From Bacteroidaceae bacterium (GTDB lineage: Bacteria > Bacteroidota > Bacteroidia > Bacteroidales > Bacteroidaceae): DNA of 47,931 bases. Of this stretch, positions 25,583-34,429 are shown in pieces. The notes beneath the pieces are model-generated. The model saw only the letters and a list, made by a program, of their open reading frames with translations. It was not told where the DNA came from and made no database searches. Location: contig JAFSRW010000096.1 of the NCBI GenBank assembly GCA_017445925.1, forward strand, positions 1 through 47,931, read 5' to 3'. The position numbers were made by a program, and so were the translations under genes. The stretch's first letter is position 1, and each line of letters starts with the position of its first letter.

Positions 25583-27961
25583 ATGAAACAGAAAATACTC
25601 CTCATTACATTGTCGTTTGTAATATCAGTTTGTTCTTTCTCGCAAAATATGTGGTACGAAACTCCGGCAGACGAATGGATGAAAGCCCTCCCCATAGGAA
25701 ACGGCAGATTGGGAGCTATGATATATGGCGGCGTAACAACAGAAACCATTGCCCTAAACGAGAGTTCGATGTGGAGTGGCAGCGTGAATCCCAACCAGAA
25801 TATACCCTTTGGAAGGGAACGCCTGGACTCCCTGCGACAGATGTTCTTTGCCAATAAAATTGCTGAAGGAAACAGCATAGCCTGGAACAATCTGATAGGC
25901 AACGAGCAGGACTTTGGCTCTCATGTTCCACTGGGCGACATCGAGTTAATGTTCCTTCATCCTTCAGGCACGACATATACCAATTACAGGCGTGAACTGG
26001 ATTTGCAAAAGGCACAAGTGAGGGTGGACTATTCCATAAAGAACATAAGGTATACGCGAGAATATGTTTGTAGCCATCCACAGCAGGTAATGGCGGCACA
26101 CTATACGGCAAGCCGGAAAAATGCCATCAGCTTTGACATGGGAGCCAAGCTGCTGCGCCCTGAAGCAACTGTACGAACAGAGCAGAACACATTAGTCATT
26201 ACAGGAAAAGCTTCCCAGCCAGGAAGAACAGACAAGGGCGTTCTATTTGTTGTCCGATTGAAAGTTGTGGCAAAGGATGGAGAAATAACTACTGGGGACA
26301 GCATTCTCTCTGTCCGCAATGCCAACGAGGTTACCATATATGCCGATTTACGAACCGACTACAAGGAACCTGATTACCTGAATCTCTGCAGGGAAACAAC
26401 AGAAAAGGCTTCGGCGCGGACATTCGTCAGCATTCAGAATGAACATCAGTCAGATTATACACCTCTCTTTAAGAGGGTAAGCCTCACCCTTGGCTCTAAT
26501 CCGGAAGCAACCAGAGAGCCTACAGACAAACGTTGGACGGCAGTAAAACAAGGACGTGACGATGTCGACTTACAGGCTGTATTCTTCCAATACGGCCGTT
26601 ATCTGACCATCATTTCCTCAAGGGAGGATTCACCCTTGCCTATAGCCTTGCAGGGATTCTTTAATGACAATCTGGCCTGTAACATGGGGTGGAACAACGA
26701 CTATCACCTAGACATCAATACCCAGCAGAACTATTGGCTGACCAATGTGGGTAATTTGGCTGAATGCAACAAACCACTCTTTACATACATTGCATCACTT
26801 GCAGAAGCAGGTCGGAATACAGCCAAGACGGTGTATGGAGCACAAGGTTGGACTGCACACACAACAGCAAACATTTGGGGCTTCACCGCCCCTTGTAACT
26901 GCATAGCATGGGGCCTGTTCCCAACAGCAGGAAGTTGGATGGCTACTCACTTATGGACACAATGGGAATACACTCAGGACCTAGATTTCCTACGTCATAC
27001 AGCCTATCCCCTCTTGAAGGGAAATGCTCAGTTCCTGCTAAGCTATATGTGCATAGACCCCAACACAGGGTATTTTGTAACAGGGCCAAGCATATCACCC
27101 GAGAACTCTTTCGGCTATGAGGGTCAAACTCATAGTGCCAGTATGATGCCGACAGTGGATTTGGCACTTGCACGTGAAATTTTTCAGGATTGCCTCAGAA
27201 GCACAGAACTTTTAAATACAGACGCTGCATTTGCAGATTCACTGCGTAAGGTATTAAGACTGCTGCCCCCATTGCGCACAAATAAATACGGAGGCGTGCG
27301 TGAATGGTTAGAGGACTACGACGATGTGAACGTAAACCATAGGCACACCAGCCATCTTTTGGCACTCTATCCCTATTACCAGATTACCACACAGCACACG
27401 CCCGAACTTGCAAAGGCAGCCTACAACACATTAGAACGCCGACTTACAGCCCAAGGATGGGAAGATGTGGAGTGGAGCCGTGCATGGGCAATCTGCTACT
27501 TTGCCAGACTCCGTCACAGCCAGGAAGCCTATAACAGCATCAACCAGCTCATAGGAAAACTTTCACGCGAAAACCTGTTTACCGTCTCTCCTAAGGGTAT
27601 TGCAGGAGCACCTTGGGATATCTTTGCGATAGACGGAAATATGGCTGGGGCTGCAGGTATGGCAGAAATGTTGGTTCAATCACATGCAGGATACATAGAA
27701 TACCTGCCCACCCTTCCAAAAGCGTGGAGCGAAGGACAGTTCACGGGTCTTTGCGTTCGCGGAGGTGCTGAGGTTTCTGCCAAATGGGCTTCAGGTAAAG
27801 TGCTTAATGCCAAACTGAAAGCTACCAGCAACGGCGAATTCAAAATTAAAATCCCAGACGGAATACAAGTAATAAAGGTGAAGGGGAAGAAAATGAAAGG
27901 TTCCACGAACGATATTATCCGTGTAACCTTACATAAGGGAGATGTGGTGACATTCAGTTAA
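25583..27961 (+). CDS. Secreted GH95 glycosidase (alpha-L-fucosidase/galactosidase family)
   Basis: 792 residues with a signal peptide (about 1-21). The N-terminal domain has the GH95 start MWYETPADEWMKALPIGNGRLGAM followed by ALNESSMWSG. The catalytic barrel has WNNDYHLDIN at 370-379, the likely general acid Glu507 in SPEN, and Asp684 in FAIDGNMAG. GH95 enzymes release alpha-1,2-fucose from glycans, or alpha-galactose in some subfamilies. Its stop codon overlaps the stop of the convergent gene in a single TTAA. A separate promoter lies 26 bp upstream. Confidence 0.92.
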   Translation: MKQKILLITLSFVISVCSFSQNMWYETPADEWMKALPIGNGRLGAMIYGGVTTETIALNESSMWSGSVNPNQNIPFGRERLDSLRQMFFANKIAEGNSIAWNNLIGNEQDFGSHVPLGDIELMFLHPSGTTYTNYRRELDLQKAQVRVDYSIKNIRYTREYVCSHPQQVMAAHYTASRKNAISFDMGAKLLRPEATVRTEQNTLVITGKASQPGRTDKGVLFVVRLKVVAKDGEITTGDSILSVRNANEVTIYADLRTDYKEPDYLNLCRETTEKASARTFVSIQNEHQSDYTPLFKRVSLTLGSNPEATREPTDKRWTAVKQGRDDVDLQAVFFQYGRYLTIISSREDSPLPIALQGFFNDNLACNMGWNNDYHLDINTQQNYWLTNVGNLAECNKPLFTYIASLAEAGRNTAKTVYGAQGWTAHTTANIWGFTAPCNCIAWGLFPTAGSWMATHLWTQWEYTQDLDFLRHTAYPLLKGNAQFLLSYMCIDPNTGYFVTGPSISPENSFGYEGQTHSASMMPTVDLALAREIFQDCLRSTELLNTDAAFADSLRKVLRLLPPLRTNKYGGVREWLEDYDDVNVNHRHTSHLLALYPYYQITTQHTPELAKAAYNTLERRLTAQGWEDVEWSRAWAICYFARLRHSQEAYNSINQLIGKLSRENLFTVSPKGIAGAPWDIFAIDGNMAGAAGMAEMLVQSHAGYIEYLPTLPKAWSEGQFTGLCVRGGAEVSAKWASGKVLNAKLKATSNGEFKIKIPDGIQVIKVKGKKMKGSTNDIIRVTLHKGDVVTFS

Positions 27962-30900
27962 GGCCTGACCATTTTTTTCCCGTTCACGATATTCACGCCC
28001 TTCTGTGGCTTGCTTAGGTACCGCCCACTGAGGTCATATACAGCATTATCTGATTCTTCACTCTTCACTCTTAACTCTTCATTCAAAGAGTCCTCGGAAT
28101 CAATGGCATGATATTTCAGCACAAAGTCTGTGGCACACCACCAGCCTTCGCGATTGTCGCTGGTAGCGGTAGCGTTGCCGAAGGAATGCCACTTGCCCTT
28201 CTGGGCCCCGGTCTTGGAACCGACGAAACCCAAGGTGAGTGAGCCACCCGCCTTCACATAGATGGGAATGGTGATGAGGGTGTCCCAATGATCGGGAACG
28301 GGGAGGTCGAAGTAGTCCTTTGTCATGATGGGCGATACGGCCTCATAGTCTCCGCTACGAAGGAAGGCGTGCTGGTCGGCAATGCAGAAATGCTCCGTTG
28401 TGGCCTTGCACTCCAACTGGTAGTAACCCTCGGAAAGGTTGGTGAGAGTCTGATTGATTTCCATAGTAGCGCCCTTGTCGGTGGTACTCCACCAGGCATT
28501 CCAACAGGTCTTTCCGAACTTGGTAGCCGTGCGTTGATCGCCATCCTTATAGGTTCCCTGCTTCACCTGCCAACCGTCTGACTTCTCGTTGGCAAACGAA
28601 GGCGTTCTGGGTTGCTTGCTGGAACGGGTGAAGGCGAGGTATTTGTCCATCAACTCCTGCAACTGGTTAACGGATGCTATCACATCGGTGCAGGTCTGAG
28701 CCTCATCGGCATTGTTCAGAAGAGCCAGCATCTCATCGTAAGCTGGGCAGGGCTTCTGCTCAACAGCCTTCAACGTAGCAGCCAAAACCTTGGCCTCGTT
28801 CTTCTTGCTGATAGCTGTCATGTGATTGGAGAGTACCGTTTCTGCCTCGTTAATATCTGTAACGGCAGCCATACATGCTGTTAAGTCATCGTTAAGGGCG
28901 GGGTATTCCGTATTGTAGGCCTGCTGCGCCTCGACTCTGAGCCTGGCCTTCTCTATGCCATCGGCAATGGCCTCCTCACGGGTCGGGAAAAGCTGGCGTA
29001 ACTGCACATCGTCAATCTGAGCCTTAGCCGCCAACGAATAACATGACAGGATGCCATAGGCGTAAGTATCGGTATTGAACAGGAAGGTATTCACACCCCA
29101 GTCGGCACTATTGGCTGCCTTAGCAACCTCCTTACTGTTGGCTGAGCCATCTGCAGAAAGATAGAACTTTATGGCGCTACCTCCATTCTTAGCAGCGATG
29201 CGGAAAACATACGGTTGGCCTTCCTGCAAAGAAACGGCAGTCTTGACGGAAGCAACATTGCTACTACCTCCAGTTAGGTGAGACTGCAAATAAGGCCCTC
29301 CTTGATAGCCACCATCACCCACAACCTGGAACTGAGGCTCACCAAGAATCTTGCCTGTCCCGCTTATCCAGGTGGTAAAGCCGAGGTCGAACTGTCCGTT
29401 GGGAAACAGATTGCCACCAGCATAGAAAAGCTGGCCGTCTATCTCAAAGGCATCGCCCAATTCCAGTTCATCGGAGGTGAAATATTCCTTTCCGTTCAAA
29501 TCTATAAGATGAAGTCGGTAGAGAACAGACTCATCATCGTTATCAACCTCGTATGTATAGTTTGATGCCGCCTCTTTCTGGGCAATGGTATCCAGCACCA
29601 CCCAAAGGCCCTGGGCATCCTTCATCTGCACTTCCATCAACTGGTTGAACTCTCCGTTGGCATCATACCACGAAAGGCGAATCTTGCCAGTGGAGAGCAC
29701 TTTCTGCGTGAACTTAGAAGGGCCATACTGTGGAGGTGTAGTGGGAACAAAGTCATACTTGCCGTTATAGCCCACGCCGGAATTGATGGTGGCGTAGTAC
29801 TCGCCGGTCTTGGTCAGGGTGTTGTTCTTGTAGAGCTTAGAGGGGTCGCGCTCCTCGTTCCAATAGTAATAACGCTCTATGCAGTCGTTGTTGTTCAGTA
29901 CGGGACAGATGCGCTTCAACGTCTCAGCATTCTGTGCTTCCGTAACACCGCTGGCAAAGGCACCGTTGTTGTTCCATGAAGCCCCCCAGACCCACTCGGA
30001 AATCCATACAGGCCGCCCCGTGGAATTAGTCCAGTTCTTTATGGTACTGAAGTTGCTCTCGGGCCAGTAGCAATGAAGGTCGATGATATCGCAACGCCAA
30101 CCCCGGGCATCGATACTGTCGATGAACCGCTTTATGTAACCCGTTCCATTGGTATAATCGCTTCCGTCCCACGAAGAGGGTGAGCAGAGACGCATACCTG
30201 TAGCCATGAGGTCTTCCCAATTGGCCAGCACGGCATCTACATCTTCGGTTTTGCCTTTAGGGTCATCGGCTGTGTTCATAGGTTCGTTGTTGGTCTTCAT
30301 GTGAGGCGAAGTAGTACAAGCGCCGAGGGAAGCAGGCGAGGGATAGTTCTCATAAATATGATGGGGAACATTCTCCACATCGGGCGACATATCGGTAGTG
30401 GTACCCCAAGTGTAAGTGCTGGTAACCTTTAAGGCTGAGCAGATAGCATTGTCGCCTCCCCTTGCTGCCACCTGTTGTTTGCCCGTATCGTACCACTTGA
30501 AGATTCGGTACGATGAAATCTTCTGGTCGAGAACGGGTGGCAGGGAAGCAACCTCTAAATCCTTATTGGCCGCAATGAAGCAACGACTGTAACCACGCCC
30601 CTTGGCAAGCGTAGAGAACGTTACCATATAGCCTCTCTTCAACTTGAAGGAGCGAATGCGGTTGTTCAGTTTCTTGGTGGTGAGGGTGTTCATATAGCCA
30701 CTGGAATTCTCAGTACCATAATCATCGCAGTTATCGCCCTCGAAATTCTGCTCGGTATAAACGGTCAGTGGTTTGATGTTCCTGCCATAGGGCATAATGA
30801 TGCAACCACGATTGTAAAGCTTCACTTGGCAATTGTTGTTGTTGGAAGCCCTTACGCCATTAATCTGAATCTTAGAGAGCCACTTGTTGATGGCCTCGGA

Positions 30901-31113
30901 CGGCTTAATCTGGGAAAGAATTACCACAACATGTTCTGTATTCTCAATATTCACCAGTCCCTCGTCCTCAAACGGTGTAGCGCTGGTGATATTATAATCC
31001 ACATCCTCTGTCAAGGTGACAGGCTCAGAAACTTTTGAAACTGTGGTTTTCTTGTTGGCAGCCAGCACGCAAAGCGGAAGGCTAAGTAATAATAGCAAGA
31101 ATATTTTCTTCAT
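27958..31113 (-). CDS. Large secreted glycosyl hydrolase, GH128-like catalytic core, sorting-like tail
   Basis: 1051 residues with a signal peptide (1-18). The catalytic core (about 205-430) fits the 'glycosyl hydrolase catalytic core' family that includes GH128: NNEPMN carries the likely acid/base Glu277 and WISEWVWG the likely nucleophile Glu373. GH128 members cut beta-1,3-glucan; I infer a related beta-glycanase. It is followed by a fibronectin-III-like stretch (about 460-550), a lectin-like module (about 570-700), a helical region (about 705-830) and another beta module. The end YDLSGRYLSKPQKGVNIVNG matches the tail of the EEP-GLUG protein and resembles a T9SS-type sorting core. Residues 1011-1021 are encoded by a heptamer array. 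Confidence 0.78.
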   Translation of the reverse strand: MKKIFLLLLLSLPLCVLAANKKTTVSKVSEPVTLTEDVDYNITSATPFEDEGLVNIENTEHVVVILSQIKPSEAINKWLSKIQINGVRASNNNNCQVKLYNRGCIIMPYGRNIKPLTVYTEQNFEGDNCDDYGTENSSGYMNTLTTKKLNNRIRSFKLKRGYMVTFSTLAKGRGYSRCFIAANKDLEVASLPPVLDQKISSYRIFKWYDTGKQQVAARGGDNAICSALKVTSTYTWGTTTDMSPDVENVPHHIYENYPSPASLGACTTSPHMKTNNEPMNTADDPKGKTEDVDAVLANWEDLMATGMRLCSPSSWDGSDYTNGTGYIKRFIDSIDARGWRCDIIDLHCYWPESNFSTIKNWTNSTGRPVWISEWVWGASWNNNGAFASGVTEAQNAETLKRICPVLNNNDCIERYYYWNEERDPSKLYKNNTLTKTGEYYATINSGVGYNGKYDFVPTTPPQYGPSKFTQKVLSTGKIRLSWYDANGEFNQLMEVQMKDAQGLWVVLDTIAQKEAASNYTYEVDNDDESVLYRLHLIDLNGKEYFTSDELELGDAFEIDGQLFYAGGNLFPNGQFDLGFTTWISGTGKILGEPQFQVVGDGGYQGGPYLQSHLTGGSSNVASVKTAVSLQEGQPYVFRIAAKNGGSAIKFYLSADGSANSKEVAKAANSADWGVNTFLFNTDTYAYGILSCYSLAAKAQIDDVQLRQLFPTREEAIADGIEKARLRVEAQQAYNTEYPALNDDLTACMAAVTDINEAETVLSNHMTAISKKNEAKVLAATLKAVEQKPCPAYDEMLALLNNADEAQTCTDVIASVNQLQELMDKYLAFTRSSKQPRTPSFANEKSDGWQVKQGTYKDGDQRTATKFGKTCWNAWWSTTDKGATMEINQTLTNLSEGYYQLECKATTEHFCIADQHAFLRSGDYEAVSPIMTKDYFDLPVPDHWDTLITIPIYVKAGGSLTLGFVGSKTGAQKGKWHSFGNATATSDNREGWWCATDFVLKYHAIDSEDSLNEELRVKSEESDNAVYDLSGRYLSKPQKGVNIVNGKKMVRP
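28054..28081. repeat. Heptamer array translated inside the GH128-like gene
   Basis: Four 7-bp units (complement of TTCTTCA/CTCTTCA/CTCTTAA/CTCTTCA) match the intergenic TGAAGAG arrays at 16205-16232 and 31185-31212. In the gene they encode NEELRVKSEES in the linker just before the C-terminal tail. Confidence 0.8.
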
Positions 31114-31131
31114 GTATATTAGTTTTATTCT

Positions 31132-31212
31132 GTTTACGGTTTACGGTTTACGGTCGTCAAAATCGACGGGCACTGTAACTATTATTCTTCACTTTTCACT
31201 CTTCATTCTTCA
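31132..31212. repeat. Two heptamer arrays between the GH128-like gene and pgeF
   Basis: GTTTACG x3 at 31132-31152 is the same unit as at 19138-19158. TTCTTCA-type x4 at 31185-31212 is the complement of 16205-16232. Together they fill most of the 100-bp gap. Confidence 0.8.
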
Positions 31213-31213
31213 C

Positions 31214-31897
31214 TCAATGGATTATCATTATTCCATTAATAATACGTCCTGTATTGATAGTTTCACGACGGGCAGAGTAGTAAAGCGGACTTTGCATGGT
31301 GTCAACATCGGAAACCCTGATGTCCCTCACCCCGTACTGTCCCAGAAGCCAGCAGTTGGCATCCTTCAGGTTGATGTGCCATCGTTCCCCATCCTTGCTG
31401 GGGTATTTTCTGGCTATTCGCTGCATAGGAAAGCCTGCTTGCAGGAATTGTTCGTAGACCTCATCACCCACTTCGAAGCTTTCTTCTGAAATGCCTGGAC
31501 CTATAATGGCGTGCAGGTCTTCAGCCTTACTTTCCATTTGACTGAGTGTTTCCTCTACGATGCGTCCCACGGTTCCTCGCCATCCTGCATGAACGGCAGC
31601 TATGAGATGCTTACGAACATCATATAATAGAATAGGTATGCAATCAGCCGTTTTGACAGCTATACACAATCCTTTCTCGGAGGTGATAACAGCATCGGTA
31701 TCTGGCACTTCGCCAAAGGTATTCACCCATCTGACGTTTGTACTGTGCGTCTGACGGGGAATCATAATCTGCTCGGGGGTAATCAGTAAGTTTTCACCTT
31801 GCAGACCTACTTCACGGGCATCTACTCCAGGTTCCGTCCCATGAACGCCCCTCCCCACTGAGAAGGCCAATAGCCACGAAGGTGTTTCATAAATCAT
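31214..31897 (-). CDS. pgeF: PgeF/YfiH family peptidoglycan-editing/polyphenol oxidase protein
   Basis: 227 residues, cytoplasmic. The zinc-site motifs are present: His51 in RQTHS, Cys86 in VKTADCIP and His103 in VHAGWRGT. The family includes E. coli PgeF, which removes wrongly incorporated serine from peptidoglycan precursors, and human LACC1. The N-terminal segment between FS (about 12) and the RQTH motif is about 15-25 residues shorter than usual and lacks the expected FSTR-x-GGVS motif, reading FSVGRGVHG instead. The start overlaps the obg stop as ATGA, so it is translationally coupled in the hpt-adk-obg-pgeF operon. Confidence 0.88.
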   Translation of the reverse strand: MIYETPSWLLAFSVGRGVHGTEPGVDAREVGLQGENLLITPEQIMIPRQTHSTNVRWVNTFGEVPDTDAVITSEKGLCIAVKTADCIPILLYDVRKHLIAAVHAGWRGTVGRIVEETLSQMESKAEDLHAIIGPGISEESFEVGDEVYEQFLQAGFPMQRIARKYPSKDGERWHINLKDANCWLLGQYGVRDIRVSDVDTMQSPLYYSARRETINTGRIINGIMIIH

Positions 31898-33057
31898 TCG
31901 TCCTCCTCGTATTCAAAGTCCTCAAGGTCTTCTATCTCGTCCTCGTCAATGAATTCTATCTCCTCATCCTCGCCTTCGTCCTCCATTTCAGAACGTAACC
32001 AGGCAAGGTCTTTGTTTCGGTGAACAATAGTTTCTTGTTGGGTAATAGCCTGCAACTTATTGCTCTCGCTGTTTAAGGCCAGCCAAAGAACATCCTTCAG
32101 TTCCGCCAGTCCTTTATTGGCTACGGCGCTAATAAAGACGTGTGGCAGATCATCAGGCAAGTCTTCCGATAACATCTGCTGCAACTCCTCATCCAGCAAA
32201 TCTGTCTTAGTGATAGCCAAAACACGCTGCTTGTCCAACAGCTCCGGATTAAAGGTTTTTACCTCGTTAAGCAGAATTTCATATTCCTTACGGATATCAT
32301 CTGTATCGCCTGGCACCATGAAGAGCAACAGCGAATTACGCTCTATGTGACGAAGGAATCGCAAACCAAGGCCACGTCCCTCGGCAGCACCTTCTATGAT
32401 ACCAGGAATGTCTGCCATTACAAAGGATTGACCGTCTCGGTAGGAAACGATGCCCAACGAAGGTTCAAGCGTGGTGAAGGGATAGCCTGCAATCTTGGGA
32501 CGAGCGCTGCTCAAGGCACTCAGCAAGGTACTCTTTCCTGCATTAGGAAAACCTACCAAACCCACATCAGCCAAGAGTTTCAACTCCAGAATGATGGTCA
32601 GTTCACGCATAGGCTCACCTGGCTGTGCAAAGCGAGGAGCCTGATTAGTGCTGGTAGCAAAGTGCTTGTTGCCCAAGCCACCACGTCCACCCTTCAGGAG
32701 CATTACAATCTGACCGTCCTCTGTTACGTCGCAAATGTATTCACCGGTTTCTGCATTATAGACTACGGTGCCACATGGTACATCAATGTAACGGTCTTCG
32801 CCATCAGCTCCCGTGCTTCCGCTCTTTCCTCCATTTCCACCATGAGTGGCAAAGACGTGACGCTCATAGCGCAGATGCAACAAGGTCCAGTAATTATGGT
32901 TGCCACGCAGGAATACATGACCACCACGACCACCATCGCCGCCATCAGGTCCTCCGTTAGGGATATACTTGGCACGATGCATGTGCATAGATCCACGACC
33001 GCCCTTACCAGAGCGGCAGCAGATCTTTACATAGTCTACAAAATTGCTTTCAGCCAT
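31894..33057 (-). CDS. obg: Obg GTPase (ribosome assembly)
   Basis: 387 residues. The glycine-rich Obg fold covers about 1-158 ([31 protein letters not shown]). The G domain has G1 GFPNAGKST (169-177), the switch [12 protein letters not shown]3 DIPG (216-219) and G4 TKTD (283-286). The C-terminus from about 358 is extremely acidic ([11 protein letters not shown] and on). Obg binds the large ribosomal subunit and couples assembly to GTP/ppGpp. It lies 5 bp after adk and overlaps pgeF by 4 bp. Confidence 0.96.
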   Translation of the reverse strand: MAESNFVDYVKICCRSGKGGRGSMHMHRAKYIPNGGPDGGDGGRGGHVFLRGNHNYWTLLHLRYERHVFATHGGNGGKSGSTGADGEDRYIDVPCGTVVYNAETGEYICDVTEDGQIVMLLKGGRGGLGNKHFATSTNQAPRFAQPGEPMRELTIILELKLLADVGLVGFPNAGKSTLLSALSSARPKIAGYPFTTLEPSLGIVSYRDGQSFVMADIPGIIEGAAEGRGLGLRFLRHIERNSLLLFMVPGDTDDIRKEYEILLNEVKTFNPELLDKQRVLAITKTDLLDEELQQMLSEDLPDDLPHVFISAVANKGLAELKDVLWLALNSESNKLQAITQQETIVHRNKDLAWLRSEMEDEGEDEEIEFIDEDEIEDLEDFEYEEDE

Positions 33058-33062
33058 TTATC

Positions 33063-33635
33063 TTATTTCAATGTATCGAGGAAGGCAAAAATATTGGCCA
33101 GCATCTGGTCCTTACTGCCTTCCCATGTGAAAGTGTGGCGGATGCCTTCCTTTTGGAACCATGCTGCCAAAGGCTCTGTCTGACTATGATAAACGGCAAA
33201 ACGCTTCTTGATGGTCTCCTCGTTATCATCAGCACGCCCCTGCTCAATAGCACGATTCAGCAAACGCTTCATCAGGGTGTCTTCGTCTACAATCAACTCT
33301 ATCATCACGCCCATATCATGCTTACGTTCAGCCAGCATCTGCTTCAGCGCCTCGGCCTGAGCAATAGTACGGGGGAATCCGTCAAAGATAACTCCCATAC
33401 CTGCAGGCAAGCTGTCGTATGTCTTAGCCAGAATGTCAATCATCAGCTCATCTGGGATCAACTGACCATTGTCGATGTAACCCTTAGCAGTCTTACCCAG
33501 CTCTGTGCCGTTCTTGATTTCTGCACGAAGCACATCACCTGTACTGATGTGACCCATTCCGTACTTCTCTACAATTTCATCGCTATAGGTTCCTTTACCT
33601 GAACCTGGAGCACCAAAGATAATAATATTCTTCAT
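33063..33635 (-). CDS. adk: Adenylate kinase, short form
   Basis: 190 residues. The P-loop GAPGSGKG is at 8-15, the AMP-site DGFPRT at 85-90 and the second Arg-rich region RLLNRAIEQGRADDNEETIKKR at about 124-145. The large LID insert of E. coli Adk is replaced by a short loop, so no zinc-type LID is present. It interconverts ATP + AMP and 2 ADP. It sits between hpt and obg in a leftward operon, an order I consider typical for Bacteroidales. Confidence 0.95.
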   Translation of the reverse strand: MKNIIIFGAPGSGKGTYSDEIVEKYGMGHISTGDVLRAEIKNGTELGKTAKGYIDNGQLIPDELMIDILAKTYDSLPAGMGVIFDGFPRTIAQAEALKQMLAERKHDMGVMIELIVDEDTLMKRLLNRAIEQGRADDNEETIKKRFAVYHSQTEPLAAWFQKEGIRHTFTWEGSKDQMLANIFAFLDTLK

Positions 33636-33679
33636 ACCTTAATTTAACTATATTGTTTGTCTTTATTTTCTTCTTTATC

Positions 33680-33751
33680 GGAGTACTCAGAATACTCTGA
33701 GCATTCTGAATAATTATCAATTTTGAATTTTGAATTTATCAATTCTGAATT
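33680..33751. repeat. Repeats between hpt and adk
   Basis: 33680-33712 has GAGTACTC followed by a CAGAAT/ATTCTG inverted repeat, related to the AGTACT cluster at 36018-36103. From about 33720 ATTTTGA repeats with a 7-bp period and runs into the end of hpt. No promoter match for adk was found here. Confidence 0.5.
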
Positions 33752-34278
33752 AAAGAATAAATGTCCCTTGTATTGCGTCCGTAGCCGTCATAATCCAGGC
33801 CATAGCCCACAATAAAGTCATTGGGAATCTGCAGGCAGCAGTACTTGATATCCAATTCTACCTGCAACTTTCCGGGCTTCAACAGTAAAGCGCAGATGTC
33901 TATGCTAGCCGGATTCTGCTTCTTCAGTTCCTCAAGCATGTGGGCCATAGTCAGACCCGTATCTACAATATCCTCTACAATGATAACAGGGCGGCCCGTA
34001 AGGTCGACGTTCAACCCAATCACCTCGCGAATCTCCCCCGTTGTATTAACGCCCTGATATGAGGCCAGTTTTACAAAGGAAATCTCGCAGGGCACATTCA
34101 CCTCTCTCAGCAAATCAGCAGCAAAGATGAACGAACCGTTCAGAACGGCCAGAACTACAGGTTCCTTCCCCTCAAAATCCTTATTGATTTGCATGGCAAC
34201 CTGCTTTACTTCCCTCAGAATCTTCTCTTCCGGAATAAAAAGGGAAAATGTCTTATCCTTAACCTGAATTGTCTGCAT
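33739..34278 (-). CDS. hpt: Hypoxanthine phosphoribosyltransferase
   Basis: 179 residues from the ATG at 34278. The PRPP-binding motif IIVEDIVDTGLT is at about 99-110, preceded by VLAVLNGSFIFAADL and the SFVKLASYQG segment. It salvages hypoxanthine and guanine to IMP and GMP. A frame that opens 14 codons further upstream (34320) is not used in my view, because a perfect TACCTTTG promoter element lies at 34298-34305, between the two Met codons. It is the first gene of hpt-adk-obg-pgeF. Confidence 0.93.
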   Translation of the reverse strand: MQTIQVKDKTFSLFIPEEKILREVKQVAMQINKDFEGKEPVVLAVLNGSFIFAADLLREVNVPCEISFVKLASYQGVNTTGEIREVIGLNVDLTGRPVIIVEDIVDTGLTMAHMLEELKKQNPASIDICALLLKPGKLQVELDIKYCCLQIPNDFIVGYGLDYDGYGRNTRDIYSLIQN

Positions 34279-34297
34279 GATTTTTATTATTTGGGTA

Positions 34298-34305
34298 CAA
34301 AGGTA
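34298..34305 (-). promoter_or_regulatory. -7 promoter element of the hpt operon
   Basis: The minus strand reads TACCTTTG, an exact TAnnTTTG match, 20 bp before the hpt ATG at 34278. It argues for the shorter hpt start. The heptamer array 34314-34341 covers the expected -33 region. Confidence 0.7.
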
Positions 34306-34313
34306 CGAAAGAT

Positions 34314-34341
34314 AATTCACAATTCATAATTCATAATTCAT
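34314..34341. repeat. Heptanucleotide array, AATTCAT x4
   Basis: Four 7-bp units (AATTCAC then AATTCAT three times) lie directly upstream of the hpt -7 element in the divergent hpt/DUF4831 region. The array could affect promoter activity. Confidence 0.8.
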
Positions 34342-34402
34342 AAATTACACGCGAGAAGCGAAAAAAATACCCCATATCCTTACCACATTCATTGAAAAAC
34401 CT

Positions 34403-34410
34403 TATCTTTG
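34403..34410 (+). promoter_or_regulatory. -7 promoter element of DUF4831 gene
   Basis: TATCTTTG, exact TAnnTTTG match, 19 bp before the start codon at 34430. Confidence 0.65.
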
Positions 34411-34429
34411 CATGCAAAACAAATGATTT

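Noticed and set aside
20092-31113. Classical polysaccharide utilisation locus
   Set aside because: Several glycoside hydrolases are present, but there is no SusC/SusD pair or hybrid two-component or ECF regulator in the window, and the genes are in several transcription units.
33739-34320. Longer hpt start at 34320
   Set aside because: A perfect -7 promoter element lies between this codon and the ATG at 34278, so the longer form would start before the transcript.
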